A DNA stretch of 64,000 nt. It comes from Paracoccus aminophilus JCM 7686 (GTDB lineage: Bacteria > Pseudomonadota > Alphaproteobacteria > Rhodobacterales > Rhodobacteraceae). Position 1 is the first letter of the stretch; every line of letters starts with the position of its first letter. Both the position numbers and the translations under genes were made by a program. Of the stretch, positions 62,794 through 64,000 are shown in pieces. The stretch covers positions 3,227,501-3,291,500 of the forward strand of contig NC_022041.1 of assembly GCF_000444995.1 (NCBI RefSeq). The letters run 5' to 3'. The notes below the pieces were generated by a model. That model had not been told where the DNA came from. It saw nothing but the letters and a program-made list of their open reading frames with translations, and searched no databases.

Positions 62794-63654
62794 ATGACCC
62801 GCACAGTTTACCTCAACGGCGAATATTTGCCCGAAACCGAAGCGAAGGTTTCGATCTTCGACCGCGCCTTCCTGATGGCCGATGGCGTCTACGAGGTCGT
62901 GAGCGTGCTTGGCGGCAAGCTTCTGGACTTTGACGGCCATCTCGTGCGCCTCAAGCGCTCGCTCGATGCGCTGGCGATGCAGAATCCGCTGAGCGACGCC
63001 GATTATCTGGAGGCCCATCGCGCGCTGGTCGAGAAAAACGCGATCACCGACGGGCTGATCTATCTGCAGGTCTCGCGCGGGAACCCGGGCGACCGCGATT
63101 TCGCCTTCCCGTCCGACGACACCCAACCGACCGTCGTCATGTTCACGCAGTCGAAGCCCGGCCTTGCCGACTCGCCTGCGGCCAAGGCCGGCATTCGCGT
63201 GATCTCGGTTCCCGATCAGCGCTGGCATCGCCGCGATATCAAGACGGTGCAACTGCTCTACCCGAGCCTCGCCAAGATGGAGGCCAAGAAGGCCGGGGTC
63301 GATGACGCCTGGCTGGTCGAAGAGGGCAAGGTGACCGAGGGCACCTCGAACAACGCCTATATCATCAAGGGCGGCAAGATCATCACCCGCGAGCTGAGCC
63401 ATGACATTCTGCACGGGATCACCCGCGCCGCCGTCCTGCGCTTCGCCCGTGAAGCCCAGATGGCGGTGGAAGAGCGCAGCTTCACCATCGAGGAAGCCCA
63501 AGGCGCGGATGAGGCCTTCGTGACCTCGGCCTCGGCCTTCGTCACCCCGGTAATCGAGATCGACGGCAAGGCCATTGGCACCGGCAAACCCGGCGCGCTC
63601 GCCCTGCGCCTGCGCGAGATCTATCTTGAGGAATCGCTGAAAAACGCGCGCTGA
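62794..63654 (+). CDS. dat: D-amino-acid aminotransferase (class IV, PLP)
   Basis: A 286-residue fold-type IV aminotransferase. The PLP lysine is K150 in HRRDIKTVQLLYP. SIFDRAFLMADGVYEVV near residue 20 and the GTSNNAYIIKGGK phosphate-binding block near 187 are typical of D-amino-acid aminotransferases rather than IlvE (no EGTGENLF-like element). It interconverts D-alanine/D-glutamate and keto acids, linking murein D-amino acids with central metabolism. AGGAGAG precedes the ATG, and the dipeptide epimerase is encoded just upstream. A strong terminator follows. Confidence 0.9.
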   Translation: MTRTVYLNGEYLPETEAKVSIFDRAFLMADGVYEVVSVLGGKLLDFDGHLVRLKRSLDALAMQNPLSDADYLEAHRALVEKNAITDGLIYLQVSRGNPGDRDFAFPSDDTQPTVVMFTQSKPGLADSPAAKAGIRVISVPDQRWHRRDIKTVQLLYPSLAKMEAKKAGVDDAWLVEEGKVTEGTSNNAYIIKGGKIITRELSHDILHGITRAAVLRFAREAQMAVEERSFTIEEAQGADEAFVTSASAFVTPVIEIDGKAIGTGKPGALALRLREIYLEESLKNAR

Positions 63655-63684
63655 GCCGTCAGGCTCGCCGAAGCCAGAGACCAG

Positions 63685-63721
63685 AAACCCGCCGCTTCAG
63701 ATCCGAAGCGGCGGGTTTTTT
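63685..63721 (+). terminator. Rho-independent terminator after dat
   Basis: A perfect 11-bp stem CCCGCCGCTTC/GAAGCGGCGGG with loop AGATCC and a run of six T. It lies about 30 bases after the dat stop. Confidence 0.92.
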
Positions 63722-63765
63722 CGATCTTATGGATGGGCCCAAGCCCTGCCCGGCGCCATTCCGGC

Positions 63766-63999
63766 TCAGGTGGTTTGCCAGGGCGCTTTCGGCGCGTCGC
63801 TTTGGTTGATGAAGGACACATCGCGCACATTGGCGACCTTCACATCGCGCAGCAGCGCAAGGTCATTGCCATCGACCAGCAGCCGGACATTGTCGCCGTC
63901 CTGCACATATTCGAAATGCTTGTCGCCAGTGTAATCGGCGGGCAAAGCGATCTGGATATTATCCGCGTCGCCATAGGTGATATCGACCGGACCGCTTGA
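63766..63999 (-). CDS. C-terminal fragment of a protein cut by the window edge
   Basis: On the minus strand, reading from the right edge, one frame is open for 77 codons to the TGA at 63766-63768. It encodes a short beta-rich C-terminus (GPVDITYGDADNIQIALPAD, then DGDNVRLLVDGNDLALLRDV and WQTT at the end). The gene's start is outside the window. The composition and the DG/DGN-rich strands resemble the tails of secreted RTX-like calcium-binding proteins. The repeats themselves are not in view, so that is a guess. Confidence 0.6.
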   Translation of the reverse strand, partial: SSGPVDITYGDADNIQIALPADYTGDKHFEYVQDGDNVRLLVDGNDLALLRDVKVANVRDVSFINQSDAPKAPWQTT

Positions 64000-64000
64000 A

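Overview
The window reads as a high-GC chromosomal segment of an alphaproteobacterium of the order Rhodobacterales, most like Paracoccus or Rhodobacter. The evidence is the Mcl1-type malyl-CoA lyase, phosphatidylcholine synthase, an RNA hairpin in front of serC, the Anbu-type proteasome gene set, secreted RTX proteins with Hint or M10 domains, and a GC-rich terminator-like hairpin ending in TATTT. I see no rRNA, tRNA, CRISPR array, transposase or phage gene.

Layout. (1) 1-5.75 kb, + strand: a sugar catabolism and uptake operon (TIM-barrel isomerase, Gfo/Idh/MocA dehydrogenase, ribose-type ABC ATPase, permease and binding protein). A LacI-type operator lies in front, with what may be the start of a divergent regulator. 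(2) 5.77-32.5 kb: a large exopolysaccharide locus with a flippase, a Wzz/GumC-type co-polymerase, a P-loop-defective kinase-like partner, a priming sugar transferase, six glycosyltransferases (GT2, GT4 and WecG types), a Wzy/WaaL-like polymerase or ligase, and a secreted RTX-Hint protein. Embedded in it, on one strand, is a 14-kb polymerase-PKS-GT2-NRPS-PPTase block. The PKS order is KS-AT-KR-DH-ACP-TE. The NRPS has a formyltransferase domain, a degenerate condensation-like region, an adenylation domain interrupted by a luciferase-like monooxygenase, and a PCP. This block is the most unusual part of the window. (3) 32.8-39.7 kb: mutS, then on the opposite strand the Anbu peptidase, transglutaminase, alpha-E and circularly permuted ATP-grasp genes. 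(4) 39.9-44.9 kb: an M10 RTX metalloprotease, a STAS/anti-sigma-kinase pair, hspQ, creA and a PPP-type phosphatase. (5) 45-48.9 kb: serA, serC and serB, the whole phosphorylated serine pathway. (6) 49-63.7 kb: phosphatidylcholine synthase, then a set fitting murein-peptide and D-amino-acid recycling: oligopeptide ABC transporter parts, lytic transglycosylase, L,D-transpeptidase, D-amino-acid dehydrogenase, dipeptide epimerase and D-amino-acid aminotransferase. An MFS exporter, a zinc-ribbon protein and mcl1 lie among them. A gene fragment runs off the right edge.

How the parts fit. The polysaccharide locus has priming, elongation, flipping and polymerisation functions. The PKS/NRPS pair has its own PPTase and a glycosyltransferase lodged between the two megasynthase genes in overlapping reading frames. 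I infer that it makes a small formylated or oxidised aminoacyl-polyketide that is glycosylated or attached to the surface glycan. I see no siderophore receptor or dedicated natural-product exporter beside it. All function assignments come from motifs and remembered family features; no database search was run.
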